A stretch of DNA of 64,000 nt from QALR01 sp900552255 (GTDB lineage: Bacteria > Bacillota > Clostridia > Oscillospirales > CAG-272): assembly GCA_048526005.1 (NCBI GenBank), contig DBFVEH010000003.1, positions 62,001 through 126,000 on the forward strand, in the 5' to 3' direction. Below are positions 50,376 through 59,949 of the stretch, piece after piece (position 1 is the stretch's first letter; the number at the start of each line of letters is the position of its first letter). The position numbers and the translations under genes are program-made. The notes under the pieces were generated by a model. The model worked only from the letters and a program-made list of their open reading frames with translations. It was not told where the DNA came from and made no database searches.

Positions 50376-52682
50376 ATGATTTTTGAAAGCCTGTATATAT
50401 CCAGTTTCGGCAAGCTGTCCGATCAAAAATTCGATTTTTCGGAGGGCGTCAACATCGTCGAGGGAGCCAACGAATCCGGAAAATCCACGATATGCGGATT
50501 TATCCGATTCATGTTTTACGGGCTTCCCTCAAAGCCTGACGAAAAGCTTCGCACCATCAGCTGGCAGGACTCCCGTGCGGCGGGCTCGCTTACGTTTTCC
50601 GAGGACGGAAAGCGGTATCGGATCGAGCGCGAGGTCATCTGTGTCACCTCCTCCGACGGCAAACCGTCCTACCGAGAAAAATGCGCCGTATACGATGCGG
50701 ACACCAATCTTGTCTGCTTCAAGGGGCAATCGCCCGGCGAGGTATTTTTCGGCGTGTCCGGTTCCGTTTTCGACAGCACCGTTTATATCCGTCAAACGGA
50801 GAACACCCGCGTCGGCGGTCACGAGCTCGGCGAGGAAGCGGAAAACATTTTATTTTCCGCCAATGAGAGCATCAATACCAAAAAGGCGATCGCGAAGCTC
50901 GATTCCGCAAGAGTGTTCCTGCTGCACAAAAACAGACGGGGCGGAAAAATCGCGGAGCTGGAAAGCGCCCGCGACGAAACGGCGGAAAAGCTGGAAACCG
51001 CTATGAAAGCGAGCGGCGACATCATCTACCTCGAGGGAACCCGGCGCCAGCTTTCCGAAAAAAAAGAGGAAGCGGAGCGCCGTCTCGAAGCCGTCAAGGC
51101 GGAGCTTGAAAAATACGAACGCTACACCATGAAAAAGGCCTACCTGAGACGCAAGGCGGAAAAGGCGCGTCTCGCGGAAACGGAGGAAAAAATCGCCGCG
51201 AAAAAATCGCCGCCGGAGCACGGCGGACGCGACATATCTTCCGACGAGTATATCGCCTCGCTTGAAAAAATGCAGGGCAGCCTTGAGCTTGCCGCTTCCC
51301 GCTATGCCGACGCGGAAGCGGCGCTTTCCGACGCAACCCAAAAAATATCGGACATGAGCGAAAAGCTCGCGATTTTTGAACGCTTCGGCGCGAAGGGCGG
51401 CAAGACCCGTGAGGAGCTCATCTCGAAAACCCGTGCCATGCGCCGTGCCCGTTCGGCTTCCGTCAAGCTTTTCACGGGCGCGTTCGTTCTCACAGCGCTT
51501 TTCGCCGTTCTCTGTGCCGTTCTCTTTCTCGGCGCGCCGGACATGCCTGCCGTTTTCAAATATATCACGGCGGCGCTCATTCCCATCTTTGCCGTCATAG
51601 GCATCGTTTTTTTAGTCCGAGCGACGTCGCTCAAAACGGACATCCGCACCATCTGCGCCAAATTCGGCTGTGCGGATTATGCCGAATTTGAGGAGCTGGT
51701 CCGCGCCGCCTCCGAGGACGAGGCCTATATGGTCTTTATCACCGGCGCACGCGACGAGGCCAATGACAAATTCAACGCAGCTTCCGCGAAGCTGGAACAG
51801 ATCAGCGCGGAAATTTTGGAGGTTCTCGGAAAGGACGGCTTTGAAATCTCGGGCAATACCGCAGCTTCCCTTTCGGAGGCCATCGCGTCATGCCGCGGCA
51901 TCCGCACGGAGCTTGCGGGACTGGAATCGGCATACGAGGAGCAAAAAAGCAGAATCGCCGAAATCGAGGAATCCCTCGCGGCCTATCCCAAGGAGTATTT
52001 GAAATCCGCCTGCCTCGACGAATACGACGAGACGGAAATGGAAAGCTTCAACCTCACTGCGAAAAGACGCGACAGCGAATTTTTATCGGGTGCGATCGCC
52101 TCCCAAACCGACAAGCTTCATCAGATCGATTTGGAGCTGTCAGCGCTGACGGCGACGGCGATAAGGCCGACCGAGCTTGCCGAACAGAAAGCCGCGCTCG
52201 ACGAGGAAATCCGAGAGCTGACCGCCAAATGGGATGCTTATATGCTCGCCGTCGAATCGCTGGAAAAGGCCAGCGGAAAGCTGCGGGAGGGCATCTCTCC
52301 GAAAATTGCGAAAAGCGCCGCAAAGCTCATGGGAGCGCTGACGGACGGCAAATATTCGGAAATCGGCGTGGACATGGACTTCGGTCTGTCCTTTTCCGAC
52401 GGCGCTCTGATGCGGGACGCCGCATACCTCAGCGCGGGGACGGGAGACGTCGCCTATATTTGCCTCAGGATCGCGCTCATCGAGCTTTTATATAAAAAAG
52501 CCGTGCCGCCGTTTCTATTCGACGAAAGCTTTGTCCGTATGGACGACGCGCGTCTTTCCAAGATGCTTTCTTTGATCTACAAATATTCGCAGCGCAGCTA
52601 TCAAAGCATTCTCTTCACCTGCCATGAGCGTGAAAAAACGATCATGGAATCTGTCGGTTCCTGCAATATTTTGTCTATTTGA
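50376..52682 (+). CDS. YhaN/SbcC-like coiled-coil ATPase with central membrane hairpin
   Basis: A 768-residue SMC/Rad50-type ATPase. Walker A is VEGANESGKSTICGF (about 28-42), with a Q-loop region around FDSTVYIRQTEN. Coiled coils run at about 190-270 and 420-620. They are interrupted by two transmembrane helices (about 363-385 and 393-413). The signature LSAGTGD is near 684 and Walker B PFLFDESF near 711. The layout matches B. subtilis YhaN, which is usually encoded next to a YhaO/SbcD-like nuclease; no such gene is adjacent here. Likely role: membrane-tethered DNA end processing. AAAGGAGG precedes the ATG. Confidence 0.83.
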   Translation: MIFESLYISSFGKLSDQKFDFSEGVNIVEGANESGKSTICGFIRFMFYGLPSKPDEKLRTISWQDSRAAGSLTFSEDGKRYRIEREVICVTSSDGKPSYREKCAVYDADTNLVCFKGQSPGEVFFGVSGSVFDSTVYIRQTENTRVGGHELGEEAENILFSANESINTKKAIAKLDSARVFLLHKNRRGGKIAELESARDETAEKLETAMKASGDIIYLEGTRRQLSEKKEEAERRLEAVKAELEKYERYTMKKAYLRRKAEKARLAETEEKIAAKKSPPEHGGRDISSDEYIASLEKMQGSLELAASRYADAEAALSDATQKISDMSEKLAIFERFGAKGGKTREELISKTRAMRRARSASVKLFTGAFVLTALFAVLCAVLFLGAPDMPAVFKYITAALIPIFAVIGIVFLVRATSLKTDIRTICAKFGCADYAEFEELVRAASEDEAYMVFITGARDEANDKFNAASAKLEQISAEILEVLGKDGFEISGNTAASLSEAIASCRGIRTELAGLESAYEEQKSRIAEIEESLAAYPKEYLKSACLDEYDETEMESFNLTAKRRDSEFLSGAIASQTDKLHQIDLELSALTATAIRPTELAEQKAALDEEIRELTAKWDAYMLAVESLEKASGKLREGISPKIAKSAAKLMGALTDGKYSEIGVDMDFGLSFSDGALMRDAAYLSAGTGDVAYICLRIALIELLYKKAVPPFLFDESFVRMDDARLSKMLSLIYKYSQRSYQSILFTCHEREKTIMESVGSCNILSI

Positions 52683-52821
52683 TGCAATAATCGCCGCTCT
52701 TTTCAAAAATTTTGTATTTCATTCACAAAAAGCTCTTTATTTCCGCTTCCGCATATGCTATACTATAAGCGTAAGGGAGCGGAAGCTTTTTTACAAGTAC
52801 GAAGCGAAAGGTGATAGATCT

Positions 52822-53352
52822 ATGAAAACAACGATTCTTTTAAGACAAGTGACCATCGGGGACGATGTCCGGGCGTTGATCGAAAAAAAGATCGGCAAGC
52901 TGGATAAGTTTTTTCTCGAAAATGCCGAAGCGTTCGTAACGCTCAGCAAAAAGAGAGAGAAAGAAATTTTAGAGCTCACCATTTCCGCAGACGGCGTCTT
53001 ATTCCGAAGCGAGGTCGACGGACCGACCTTCTGCCATGCGATCGACACCGCGGTCAACATCATCGAGCGTCAGATCCGGAAAAATAAAACAAGACTTGAA
53101 AAGAGACTCCGCGAGGGCGCGTTTCTCGACGGCGGCGCCGCAGCACCGGATGAAAATGTGGAGGAGGAAACCGATTTCAAAATCAGAAAGAAATCGTTCA
53201 GCTTAAAGCCGATGGATGTCGAAGAAGCGATCATGCAGATGAATCTTCTCGAGCATGAATTTTTCGTGTTCGAGGATCAGAATACCGAGCAAATCTGCGT
53301 CGTATACAAGCGCAAGGACGGCGCCTACGGGTTGATCGAGACATCGAGATAA
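52822..53352 (+). CDS. hpf: Ribosome hibernation promoting factor, long form
   Basis: A 176-residue long HPF. The N-terminal S30AE domain (about 1-100) starts TTILLRQVTIGDDVRALIEKK and occupies the decoding site. The C-terminal dimerisation domain (about 118-176) has FSLKPMDVEEAIMQMNLLEH, FFVFEDQNTEQICVVYKRKD and YGLIE. It forms 100S ribosomes in stationary phase. ATG 52822 follows AAAGGTGAT. A TATACT box at 52759-52764 could be its -10. Confidence 0.95.
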   Translation: MKTTILLRQVTIGDDVRALIEKKIGKLDKFFLENAEAFVTLSKKREKEILELTISADGVLFRSEVDGPTFCHAIDTAVNIIERQIRKNKTRLEKRLREGAFLDGGAAAPDENVEEETDFKIRKKSFSLKPMDVEEAIMQMNLLEHEFFVFEDQNTEQICVVYKRKDGAYGLIETSR

Positions 53353-53367
53353 AAAATACGAAAATAG

Positions 53368-53395
53368 GGGGGATGACGAGGTCATCCCCCTTTTT
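53368..53395 (+). terminator. Terminator of hpf
   Basis: Stem GGGGGATGAC / GTCATCCCCC, loop GAG, then TTTTT. Confidence 0.92.
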
Positions 53396-53404
53396 GTCTT
53401 TTTC

Positions 53405-53433
53405 TTGACTTTTATTCCCTGCAATGATAAAAT
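53405..53433 (+). promoter_or_regulatory. Promoter of the ECF S-component gene
   Basis: TTGACT (53405-53410), 17 bases, TAAAAT (53428-53433). Confidence 0.78.
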
Positions 53434-53462
53434 GAGAAAAACGAAAACAAACAGAGGCGGAC

Positions 53463-53993
53463 ATGAAAAAAAACAACATCCGAAAACTCGTCGTCGCGGC
53501 CATGATGCTGGCCATCGCACTTCTTTTGCCGTATTTGACCGGTCAAATCCCCGAAATCGGCTCTATGCTCTGCCCGATGCACCTGCCCGTCCTGCTCTGC
53601 GGCTTTTTATGCGGTCCGTGGTGGGGGCTTGCGGTCGGCGCTGTGGCAGCGCCGCTGCGGTTCGTTCTTCTCGGAATGCCGAAAGCGCCGACGTGCTTTT
53701 TTATGGCTGCGGAAATGGCGGTTTACGGCTTCCTCGCGGGATTTTTATATAAGCTCTTTCCGAAAAAAATCCCGTTTCTCTACGCTTCCCTTCTGCTTGC
53801 GATGATAGGCGGCAGACTCGTGTACGGAGCCGTTCAGTGGATCGCCGTCGGCATCGGCGGCGGAACCTATACGCTGAACGCCTTCCTTGCCTCCGCCGTG
53901 ATTGGCTCATGGCCGGGAATCCTTCTGCAAATCATACTCATTCCCGTCCTTGTCATCGCGCTGAAACGCGCTAAAATCCTTTCGGAAGCCTGA
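53463..53993 (+). CDS. ECF transporter S component
   Basis: A 176-residue integral membrane protein with about five or six helices. The N-terminus KLVVAAMMLAIALLLPYL and the segments MHLPVLLCGFLCGPWWGLAVG and AEMAVYGFLAGFLYKLFP are typical of ECF S components (ECF_trnsprt family). It would bind a vitamin or similar substrate and work with a shared EcfA/A'/T module encoded elsewhere. The ligand cannot be assigned; no riboswitch is seen in the short leader. It lies 44 bases before the RlmD-like gene. Confidence 0.83.
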   Translation: MKKNNIRKLVVAAMMLAIALLLPYLTGQIPEIGSMLCPMHLPVLLCGFLCGPWWGLAVGAVAAPLRFVLLGMPKAPTCFFMAAEMAVYGFLAGFLYKLFPKKIPFLYASLLLAMIGGRLVYGAVQWIAVGIGGGTYTLNAFLASAVIGSWPGILLQIILIPVLVIALKRAKILSEA

Positions 53994-54037
53994 CTAATAC
54001 AAACGAATAAAATATTTTATACAAAAAGATAAAAACA

Positions 54038-55417
54038 ATGCTGAAAAAAAACGATATCGTGACGCTCGCCATCACCGACCTGACGCCGGAGGGCGCCGGC
54101 GTCGGAAAATACGACGGGTACGTGATTTTCGTACCCAAAACCGCCGTCGGAGACGTGATCTCCGCGAGGATACTGAAAACACTCTCCTCACACGGATACG
54201 GAAAATGCGAGGCGGTCCTGACGGCCTCATCTGACAGGTGCGAGCCTGACTGCGCCGTGTTTTCCAAATGCGGCGGATGCCTGTTTCGTCACATCCGATA
54301 CGATGCGGAGCTGAAAATCAAAAAAAGATGGGTGGAGGAGAATTTTAAGAGGATCGGCAAGCTTGCCATCTCCTGCGACGCGATTCTGTCCTCTCCCGCC
54401 AAAGACGGCTACCGAAACAAAGCACAGATTCCATGCGGAAAAAATGAGAACGGGGTGCCGATGTTCGGCTTCTATGCGCCGCACAGCCATCGGATCGTTC
54501 CCTGTGCTTCCTGCGGACTCCAGCCCCCGTTCTATCCTGCGATCCTGCGCTGTGTAAGCGCATGGATGGAACGCTTCCGCATCGCGCCCTACGAGGAGGA
54601 AGCCCATGCGGGAATCGTCCGTCATGTTTTCATCCGGGATGGCAGATCCAGCGGCGAGGTTATGGTCTGCATCGTCGCAAATGCAGATGTCCTGCCGCAT
54701 ACAGAGGAATTGATCCGCGCCCTGCTCTCTGAGAATGAGAATATCACAAGCATCGTCCTGAACGTCAACAAAAAGCCGGGAAACGAGATCCTCGGCCGAA
54801 GGTGCGTGACGCTCTACGGCAAAGCCGCCATCACGGATACGCTGTGCGGACTTGTCTTTGACATATCCCCGCTTTCGTTTTATCAGGTCAATCACGACGG
54901 CGCGGAAGTGCTTTACAACACAGCACAGGAATTCGCTGCGCTCACAGGCAAGGAAATCCTGCTCGATCTCTATTGCGGCGTCGGTACGATCGGACTTTCC
55001 ATGGCGAAAAAAGCCGCGAGGCTCGTCGGCGTCGAGGTCATTCCCGCGGCTGTGGAAAATGCACGCCGGAATGCGGAGCGCAACGGCATCCAAAACGCGG
55101 AATTTATCTGCGCCGATGCGGGAGAGGCGGCGCAGCAGTTAGCATCCGCCGGCATCCATCCCGATGTCATCGTCGTCGATCCGCCGAGAGGCGGCTGCGA
55201 CGGGAAGGTTCTCGATGCCATCCTTCAAATGGCGCCGGAGCGCATCGTCATGGTATCCTGCAACAGCGCGACCGCCGCGCGCGACTGCGCGTATCTCGCG
55301 GAACACGGATATACCGTATCCAAGCTGCGCGCCATCGATATGTTCCCAAGAACGGGACATGTTGAGTGTGTCGTGTTGATAATAAAAAACATGGATTCAA
55401 CACAAGGAGCAGAATGA
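54038..55417 (+). CDS. rlmD: 23S rRNA m5U methyltransferase, RlmD/RlmCD family
   Basis: A 459-residue protein. A TRAM domain (about 1-60) is followed by iron-sulfur cysteines in SDRCEPDCAVFSKCGGCLFRH (about 65-85; split by one further Cys at about 162, CASCGLQ). A SAM-binding domain has LLDLYCGVGTIGLSMA (about 308-323) and DPPRGGCDG (about 385), with the catalytic Cys in VMVSCNSAT. It makes 5-methyluridine in 23S rRNA. In Firmicutes one enzyme may modify both U747 and U1939; which applies here is not known. Confidence 0.92.
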   Translation: MLKKNDIVTLAITDLTPEGAGVGKYDGYVIFVPKTAVGDVISARILKTLSSHGYGKCEAVLTASSDRCEPDCAVFSKCGGCLFRHIRYDAELKIKKRWVEENFKRIGKLAISCDAILSSPAKDGYRNKAQIPCGKNENGVPMFGFYAPHSHRIVPCASCGLQPPFYPAILRCVSAWMERFRIAPYEEEAHAGIVRHVFIRDGRSSGEVMVCIVANADVLPHTEELIRALLSENENITSIVLNVNKKPGNEILGRRCVTLYGKAAITDTLCGLVFDISPLSFYQVNHDGAEVLYNTAQEFAALTGKEILLDLYCGVGTIGLSMAKKAARLVGVEVIPAAVENARRNAERNGIQNAEFICADAGEAAQQLASAGIHPDVIVVDPPRGGCDGKVLDAILQMAPERIVMVSCNSATAARDCAYLAEHGYTVSKLRAIDMFPRTGHVECVVLIIKNMDSTQGAE

Positions 55418-55420
55418 ACA

Positions 55421-56470
55421 ATGATGGAATGTGACATGATATCCTCCGTTTTTTCCTTATTCAGCGACAGCGATCCGGTGAATTATTCTATAAAAAACAC
55501 CAGCCACGGTGATACGGATTTCAGAGAAACCGTGATATGCGACTGCTCCTCGGGGAATAAATTGGTATTGAAGCTTGTTGATAATGAATTTACCTCTCCC
55601 GCTCGAATCGCAATATGGAAACGCTGTGCCGATGAATACAAGAAACTCGGCTATTATTGCCCCGAGATTCTCTCCTCAAAAAACGGCACTTATCCAAAAA
55701 TCCAATATAAAGGCCATACCTGCGTTGCCTATGCTGAGGAATATTCGGCTTTTCCCGGTGCGGATTCTTTTGACCCCGCTGCCATTTCAGAAAACGGTTA
55801 CTATAAATACATTGACGATGCGACCGAAATGAATGCCCGGGTAGCTTCCATGCATTTTGATTTTGCACCTTTTCCATCCGCATGGTGTGCATTTGAAAAA
55901 TTCTGCCCAAGTGACAAAGACGATGAAGTGACAGAAAACGCAATCAATTGGCTGGAACTTGCAAAAAAGCTTCCCGTATCTTTTTCGGAGCAAGTCGAAC
56001 GAATATGGACGCTCTGGAATAAAAACAAAGAAGAATTGAAAAAAATATATCCCCTGCTGCCAACATCCGTTTTTCAGGCGGACATAAATAAATCAAACAT
56101 TCTTCTTGACAGGGACGGCAGATTTAAGGGTGTATTTGATTTTAATCTCTGCGGAAAAGAAGTCTTCCTCAACTATCTGTTCCGAGAAGCACCTTATGTC
56201 ATGACAATAGAAGGTTTTTCCGAAGCATTGGATAATATTGAACGGAGACGGATTTTTCGGGCGATTCATATCGCGAAAAAATCATATAGATTTCAGGAAA
56301 TTGAGATTCGTGCAGCGCCGCTTCTTTACAGATATCAAAAACCTTTATGGTTCACTCGCATTGAAGAACTGAGAAAAGCGGGAAATGATACAGCCAAAAT
56401 CGAAAAATGTTTATCCATTTCGGAAAAGATGCTGACCGATGAAATCGATTGGGCTTCCGAAATGGAATAA
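55421..56470 (+). CDS. APH-like kinase with altered catalytic loop
   Basis: A 349-residue protein with the aminoglycoside phosphotransferase fold. SSGNKLVLKLVD (about 46-57) looks like the nucleotide-binding strand and Lys; the catalytic loop reads TSVFQADINKSNILL (about 221-235), with Gln where the usual His of HxDxxxxN stands, and VFDFNLCG follows as the metal-binding motif. Asp and Asn remain, so activity is possible. The substrate is unknown. It is AT-richer than its neighbours, which suggests transfer. It starts at 55421 (next ATG 55424), three bases after the rlmD stop. Confidence 0.7.
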   Translation: MMECDMISSVFSLFSDSDPVNYSIKNTSHGDTDFRETVICDCSSGNKLVLKLVDNEFTSPARIAIWKRCADEYKKLGYYCPEILSSKNGTYPKIQYKGHTCVAYAEEYSAFPGADSFDPAAISENGYYKYIDDATEMNARVASMHFDFAPFPSAWCAFEKFCPSDKDDEVTENAINWLELAKKLPVSFSEQVERIWTLWNKNKEELKKIYPLLPTSVFQADINKSNILLDRDGRFKGVFDFNLCGKEVFLNYLFREAPYVMTIEGFSEALDNIERRRIFRAIHIAKKSYRFQEIEIRAAPLLYRYQKPLWFTRIEELRKAGNDTAKIEKCLSISEKMLTDEIDWASEME

Positions 56471-56719
56471 GCGAACGACATCTGCCTGCTTTTCACGGAC
56501 GGCGAGCTGCGCGTCCCCGTCGATATCGTAAACGGCTTTCTTCACGGCACGCGGGACATGGGATGCTATGTTTTCGCAAAAGAGGAATTCACCGTCGGCT
56601 ATACCGAATTTGAATCCAAAAAAGCGACGACAATAAGAGGAGGAACCACAAGCTTTCTCCTTGGAAAACGAACGAAAAGATGGATAGAGGCGGAAGGAAC
56701 GCTCTCTGCTCGTCCATAA
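56471..56719 (+). pseudogene. Orphan coding fragment behind the kinase gene
   Basis: 82 open codons directly after the kinase stop and in the same frame, with no start codon near the beginning. They read ANDICLLFTDGELRVPVDIV at the start and LLGKRTKRWIEAEGTLSARP at the end. Codon use is GC-rich, like the surrounding genome and unlike the kinase. It looks like the C-terminal end of a lost gene; no family is recognised. Confidence 0.5.
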
Positions 56720-56759
56720 TTTTCACCTGATTTCAATCAAAATTCAGAAAGGACGATTT

Positions 56760-57533
56760 ATGAAAAACATTGCAGTTATCACAGGCGCTTCCAGCGGCAT
56801 CGGGAAAAAATTCACCGAAACGCTGGCCGAACACGGGACCTTCGACGAGGTTTGGGTCATTGCACGCCGCGAAGGGCGGCTCGAAGAGCTGAAAAGCAAG
56901 CTTCCCTTTCCGGTAAAACCGGTCGCGCTGGACCTGTCGGACGCCGAAAGCCACAAAAAATACGCGGCGCTTCTCGAAGAAGAAAAGCCGCAGATCTCGC
57001 TTCTCATCAATTGCAGCGGCTTCGGCAAGTTCTGCGCCACGCTCGACACGCCGCTCGAAGAAAATCTGAACATGGTGGATCTCAACTGCAAAGCGGTGAT
57101 GGCGATGTGCCAAAATTCCATTCCGTATATGCAAAAGGGCGCGAAGATCATCAACATCGCCTCCGTGGCGGCCTTTCAGCCGATCCCATATATCAACGTA
57201 TACGGCGCGACCAAGGCGTTCGTCCTGAGCTACAGCCGCGCGCTGAACCGCGAGCTCCGTTCACGCGGGATTTCCGTCACCGCGGTATGCCCGTTCTGGA
57301 CCAAAACGGAATTTTTCAACCGCGCCATCGAGCGCGAGGAAAACGCCGTCGTCAAAAAATATGTCGCGATGTATGTCCCCGAGCAGATTGTGAAACGGGC
57401 ATGGCGCGACGCCGAACGCAGACGCGACGTGAGCAAATACGGTTTCGTGGCGAGATTTCAGATGCTTCTCGCCAAAATCCTGCCGCACAGCTTTGTCATG
57501 AGCTACTGGATGCACCAGCAAAAGCTGAAATGA
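56760..57533 (+). CDS. Short-chain dehydrogenase/reductase
   Basis: A 257-residue classical SDR. The cofactor motif is ITGASSGIGKKF (about 7-18; TGxxxGIG). NCSGFGKFC corresponds to NNAG, the catalytic Ser is in INIASVAAFQPIP and YGATKAF (about 149-155) is YxxxK. NAD(P)H-dependent oxidoreductase; substrate unknown, although the DltE/YqjQ-like group has similar C-termini. It overlaps the next gene by four bases. Confidence 0.9.
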   Translation: MKNIAVITGASSGIGKKFTETLAEHGTFDEVWVIARREGRLEELKSKLPFPVKPVALDLSDAESHKKYAALLEEEKPQISLLINCSGFGKFCATLDTPLEENLNMVDLNCKAVMAMCQNSIPYMQKGAKIINIASVAAFQPIPYINVYGATKAFVLSYSRALNRELRSRGISVTAVCPFWTKTEFFNRAIEREENAVVKKYVAMYVPEQIVKRAWRDAERRRDVSKYGFVARFQMLLAKILPHSFVMSYWMHQQKLK

Positions 57534-58429
57534 CAGACAGCGTTTATTCCCATTGCACGCTCTGTCCGAGACGGTGCGGCATAGACCGCAGAAGCGCCGC
57601 CGGCTTCTGCAGCGAATCGGATAAGCTGCGCGTCGCCCGCGCCGCTCTGCACTTTTGGGAAGAACCATGTCTTTCCGGCGCCGCAGGCTCCGGCGCCGTG
57701 TTCTTTTCCGGCTGCGGACTGAAATGCGTATACTGCCAAAACGGCAGCATCGCGCACCGGAACCGCGGCAAGGATATCGATGTCTATCGCCTGTGCGAGA
57801 TCTTCCTCGAGCTGGAGCGGCAGGGCGCCGCGAACATCAATCTTGTCACAGGCGCGCAGTTCGTTCCGCATATTGTGGAAGCGCTTGCGATGTCCCGCGC
57901 GCGCGGACTTCGGATTCCCGCCGTATACAATTCCGGCGGATACGAAACCATAGAAACGCTGCGTATGCTGGAAGGACACATCGATATCTACCTTCCGGAT
58001 TTCAAATACCACGATGTCAAGCTTGCCGAGCGGCTTTCCCATGCCGCGGACTATCCCGAAAAAGCGGAAGCGGCCGTCGATGAAATGCTCCGTCAAGCAG
58101 GGGATGCGGTGTTCGATGAAAACGGCATGATGACACGCGGCGTGATCATCCGGCATCTCGTTCTTCCCGGTCATTCGGATGACTCTTTACAAGTACTAAG
58201 TCGTCTCTATCACCGATATGGCGACCGCATCTACATCAGCATCATGAACCAGTATACGCCATGCGGAAAGTTTCCCACCTCTCCTGAGCTTTCCAGAAGG
58301 CTGACGACCTACGAATATGACAAGGTCGTGGATTTTGCCCGAAGCCTCGGCATCCGAAACGGCTTCATCCAAAGCGGCGGAACCGCCGCGGAAAGCTTCA
58401 TTCCCGAATTTGACTTCACCGGAATATAA
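57530..58429 (+). CDS. PflA-like radical SAM protein
   Basis: A 299-residue radical SAM protein of the PflX/COG1313 type. An N-terminal cysteine cluster CTLCPRRCG..AGFC (about 9-26) precedes the CxxxCxxC motif in FFSGCGLKCVYCQN (about 58-71). Later phrases are LVTGAQFVPHIVEAL, YLPDFKYHD and VIIRHLVLPGH. These proteins are related to pyruvate formate-lyase activases, but the target is not known. ATG 57530 overlaps the SDR stop (ATGA). Confidence 0.87.
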   Translation: MTDSVYSHCTLCPRRCGIDRRSAAGFCSESDKLRVARAALHFWEEPCLSGAAGSGAVFFSGCGLKCVYCQNGSIAHRNRGKDIDVYRLCEIFLELERQGAANINLVTGAQFVPHIVEALAMSRARGLRIPAVYNSGGYETIETLRMLEGHIDIYLPDFKYHDVKLAERLSHAADYPEKAEAAVDEMLRQAGDAVFDENGMMTRGVIIRHLVLPGHSDDSLQVLSRLYHRYGDRIYISIMNQYTPCGKFPTSPELSRRLTTYEYDKVVDFARSLGIRNGFIQSGGTAAESFIPEFDFTGI

Positions 58430-58462
58430 AACATCTGTATAACAAATGTTATACAGATGTTT
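58429..58462. terminator. Bidirectional terminator
   Basis: Stem AAACATCTGTATAAC / GTTATACAGATGTTT, loop AAAT, between the convergent radical SAM gene and yunB; T runs on both sides. Confidence 0.9.
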
Positions 58463-58466
58463 CTTT

Positions 58467-59117
58467 TTAGCTTCCGGTACCGAGCCACACGCTTGGCACC
58501 TCACCGACGATCACGGTTTCCGCGATGCAGACGTTGGTGGAAACGCAGACCTCGATCGTTTTATCCTTTACAAGTCCGGCGACGCCCGCATCGATGACGA
58601 GATTCACCGTATGCTTCGATTGGTTGATACCGGCGCAGGTAAGCTCGCTCTCCACATTGGCAGTCACTCCTCCGAACGGCTGTACCTTCACATTCAAATA
58701 GGTTTCCGGCAAAAACGAGGATAAAAATCCCTCTCCGAAAAGATTGGCATAGGAAATCGGCACGCCGTATTTTTCAAGCTCCGAAAGACCTGTCGCGATC
58801 TCCGCCACAATATCCGCACGCATTCGGTTGATCAGGATGGAATTTGCGGAGACAGCGGTGATTTTTCCCTCCGACGAATAACTGACGCAGGCAAATGTTC
58901 CGGACGCATATGCCGCCTCCGACGCGATGCGCGCAACGGCGTCATTGATGATTTCGGTGATTTTGTTTTCAACCTGCCGTTTCACGACCGAATCCATGAT
59001 TTTATCGATCTGAGCGTTGATATACGCAACGACGAGGACCGCAAAAATCAAAATAACGGCCAAAAGCAAGCACAGCCTTCGGCCTGCACGGGATTTTCGC
59101 CTTTTTACCGTAACCAT
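58467..59117 (-). CDS. yunB: Sporulation protein YunB
   Basis: A 216-residue protein with one N-terminal transmembrane segment (about 14-33, RLCLLLAVILIFAVLVVAYI) and a conserved extracytoplasmic region: ANSILINRMRADIVAEIATG, SELEKYGVPISYANLFG and ESELTCAGINQSKHTVNLVI. YunB is required for normal sporulation in B. subtilis; its exact step is unclear. It supports a spore-forming host. The ribosome binding site GAGGTGAT precedes ATG 59117. Confidence 0.9.
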   Translation of the reverse strand: MVTVKRRKSRAGRRLCLLLAVILIFAVLVVAYINAQIDKIMDSVVKRQVENKITEIINDAVARIASEAAYASGTFACVSYSSEGKITAVSANSILINRMRADIVAEIATGLSELEKYGVPISYANLFGEGFLSSFLPETYLNVKVQPFGGVTANVESELTCAGINQSKHTVNLVIDAGVAGLVKDKTIEVCVSTNVCIAETVIVGEVPSVWLGTGS

Positions 59118-59633
59118 GTAAAATCACCTCGATTCAGAATATGCTTTTGACGACATTTTGTGAAAAACATGATTTTTTTGTATAGAAAAATCAAAGCAAC
59201 ATTTGATTATCCCTTGAAAATACCGTATTGACGGCATTTCAGAGGGATTGAGCAGCCTCATTTTACCACGAACTTACTACTCACAAACGAGTCCCGAGAC
59301 ACCGAAAATCCGGGAAATGCAAAGTTATGGATACGGTACGGAAAATCGGAGCGCGAATCGTCCTCCGCATGACAACTGAATATCGACCGGGTTCAGCCGA
59401 TTCAGCGCTATAGGTATTCGCTCTCTGTCCCTATGGCACTTTTTGTTTGACTGTGCGGGCGCAACAAACGCACAGCCTATCAGGGCTTTAAAAATATATC
59501 AAAAAGGATTGAAAACGGGCTGTAAAACCCTCTATGGCAGCTTTTTGAAAGGAAAACTTTTGTTTTCTCATGCGAAGACCTCCGGCCCGTTACAAACGGA
59601 CAAAAGCTGTTTTTTCAACACTTGCCATAATGC
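59118..59633. other. Non-coding stretch at the edge of a foreign-looking block
   Basis: No convincing gene. A CTGTGCG/CGCACAG inverted repeat lies near 59449-59475. Short open frames (for example 59443-59670) show no protein-like features. From here to the window end gene density falls and composition changes. Confidence 0.5.
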
Positions 59634-59692
59634 AGAGCGGGAGTACAGCTTTTCTGTAAAAATTCCATGAGCTGTACTCCCGCTCTTTTTTG
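59634..59692 (+). terminator. Terminator-like inverted repeat
   Basis: 17-bp arms AGAGCGGGAGTACAGCT (59634-59650) and AGCTGTACTCCCGCTCT (59670-59686) with a 19-base loop, then TTTTTT. No gene ending here is recognised; it may close a decayed gene or a small RNA. Confidence 0.65.
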
Positions 59693-59949
59693 TATATTAG
59701 GGTGCAGACTGTACCCCGCTTCTTTCTCCTGGATAGATAGGAAAGGATGGATATTCGCAGCAGCAGGCGGTGTGGGAATGTGCGTAAACTGCCAACCCTA
59801 TCGGCGCTGTGGGAAACCTATTTGCGGACTTGTAAGAAAGAGCTCGCCCCTTTCCATAGGCTTATGAATGGGTTTTCCATCGGCAAAGCGTCCGTTTTCC
59901 ACATTTCCATGACGCGGCCTTTTGTCCGGCGGTGAGGCAACAATGATTT

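Noticed and set aside
56468..56719. Stop-codon readthrough or recoding of the kinase gene
   Set aside because: The kinase is complete by fold, composition changes sharply at the stop, and no recoding signal is visible; a gene remnant is simpler.
59443..59867. Small plus-strand open frames after yunB
   Set aside because: No good ribosome binding sites, no protein-like composition, and one runs through the long inverted repeat at 59634-59686.
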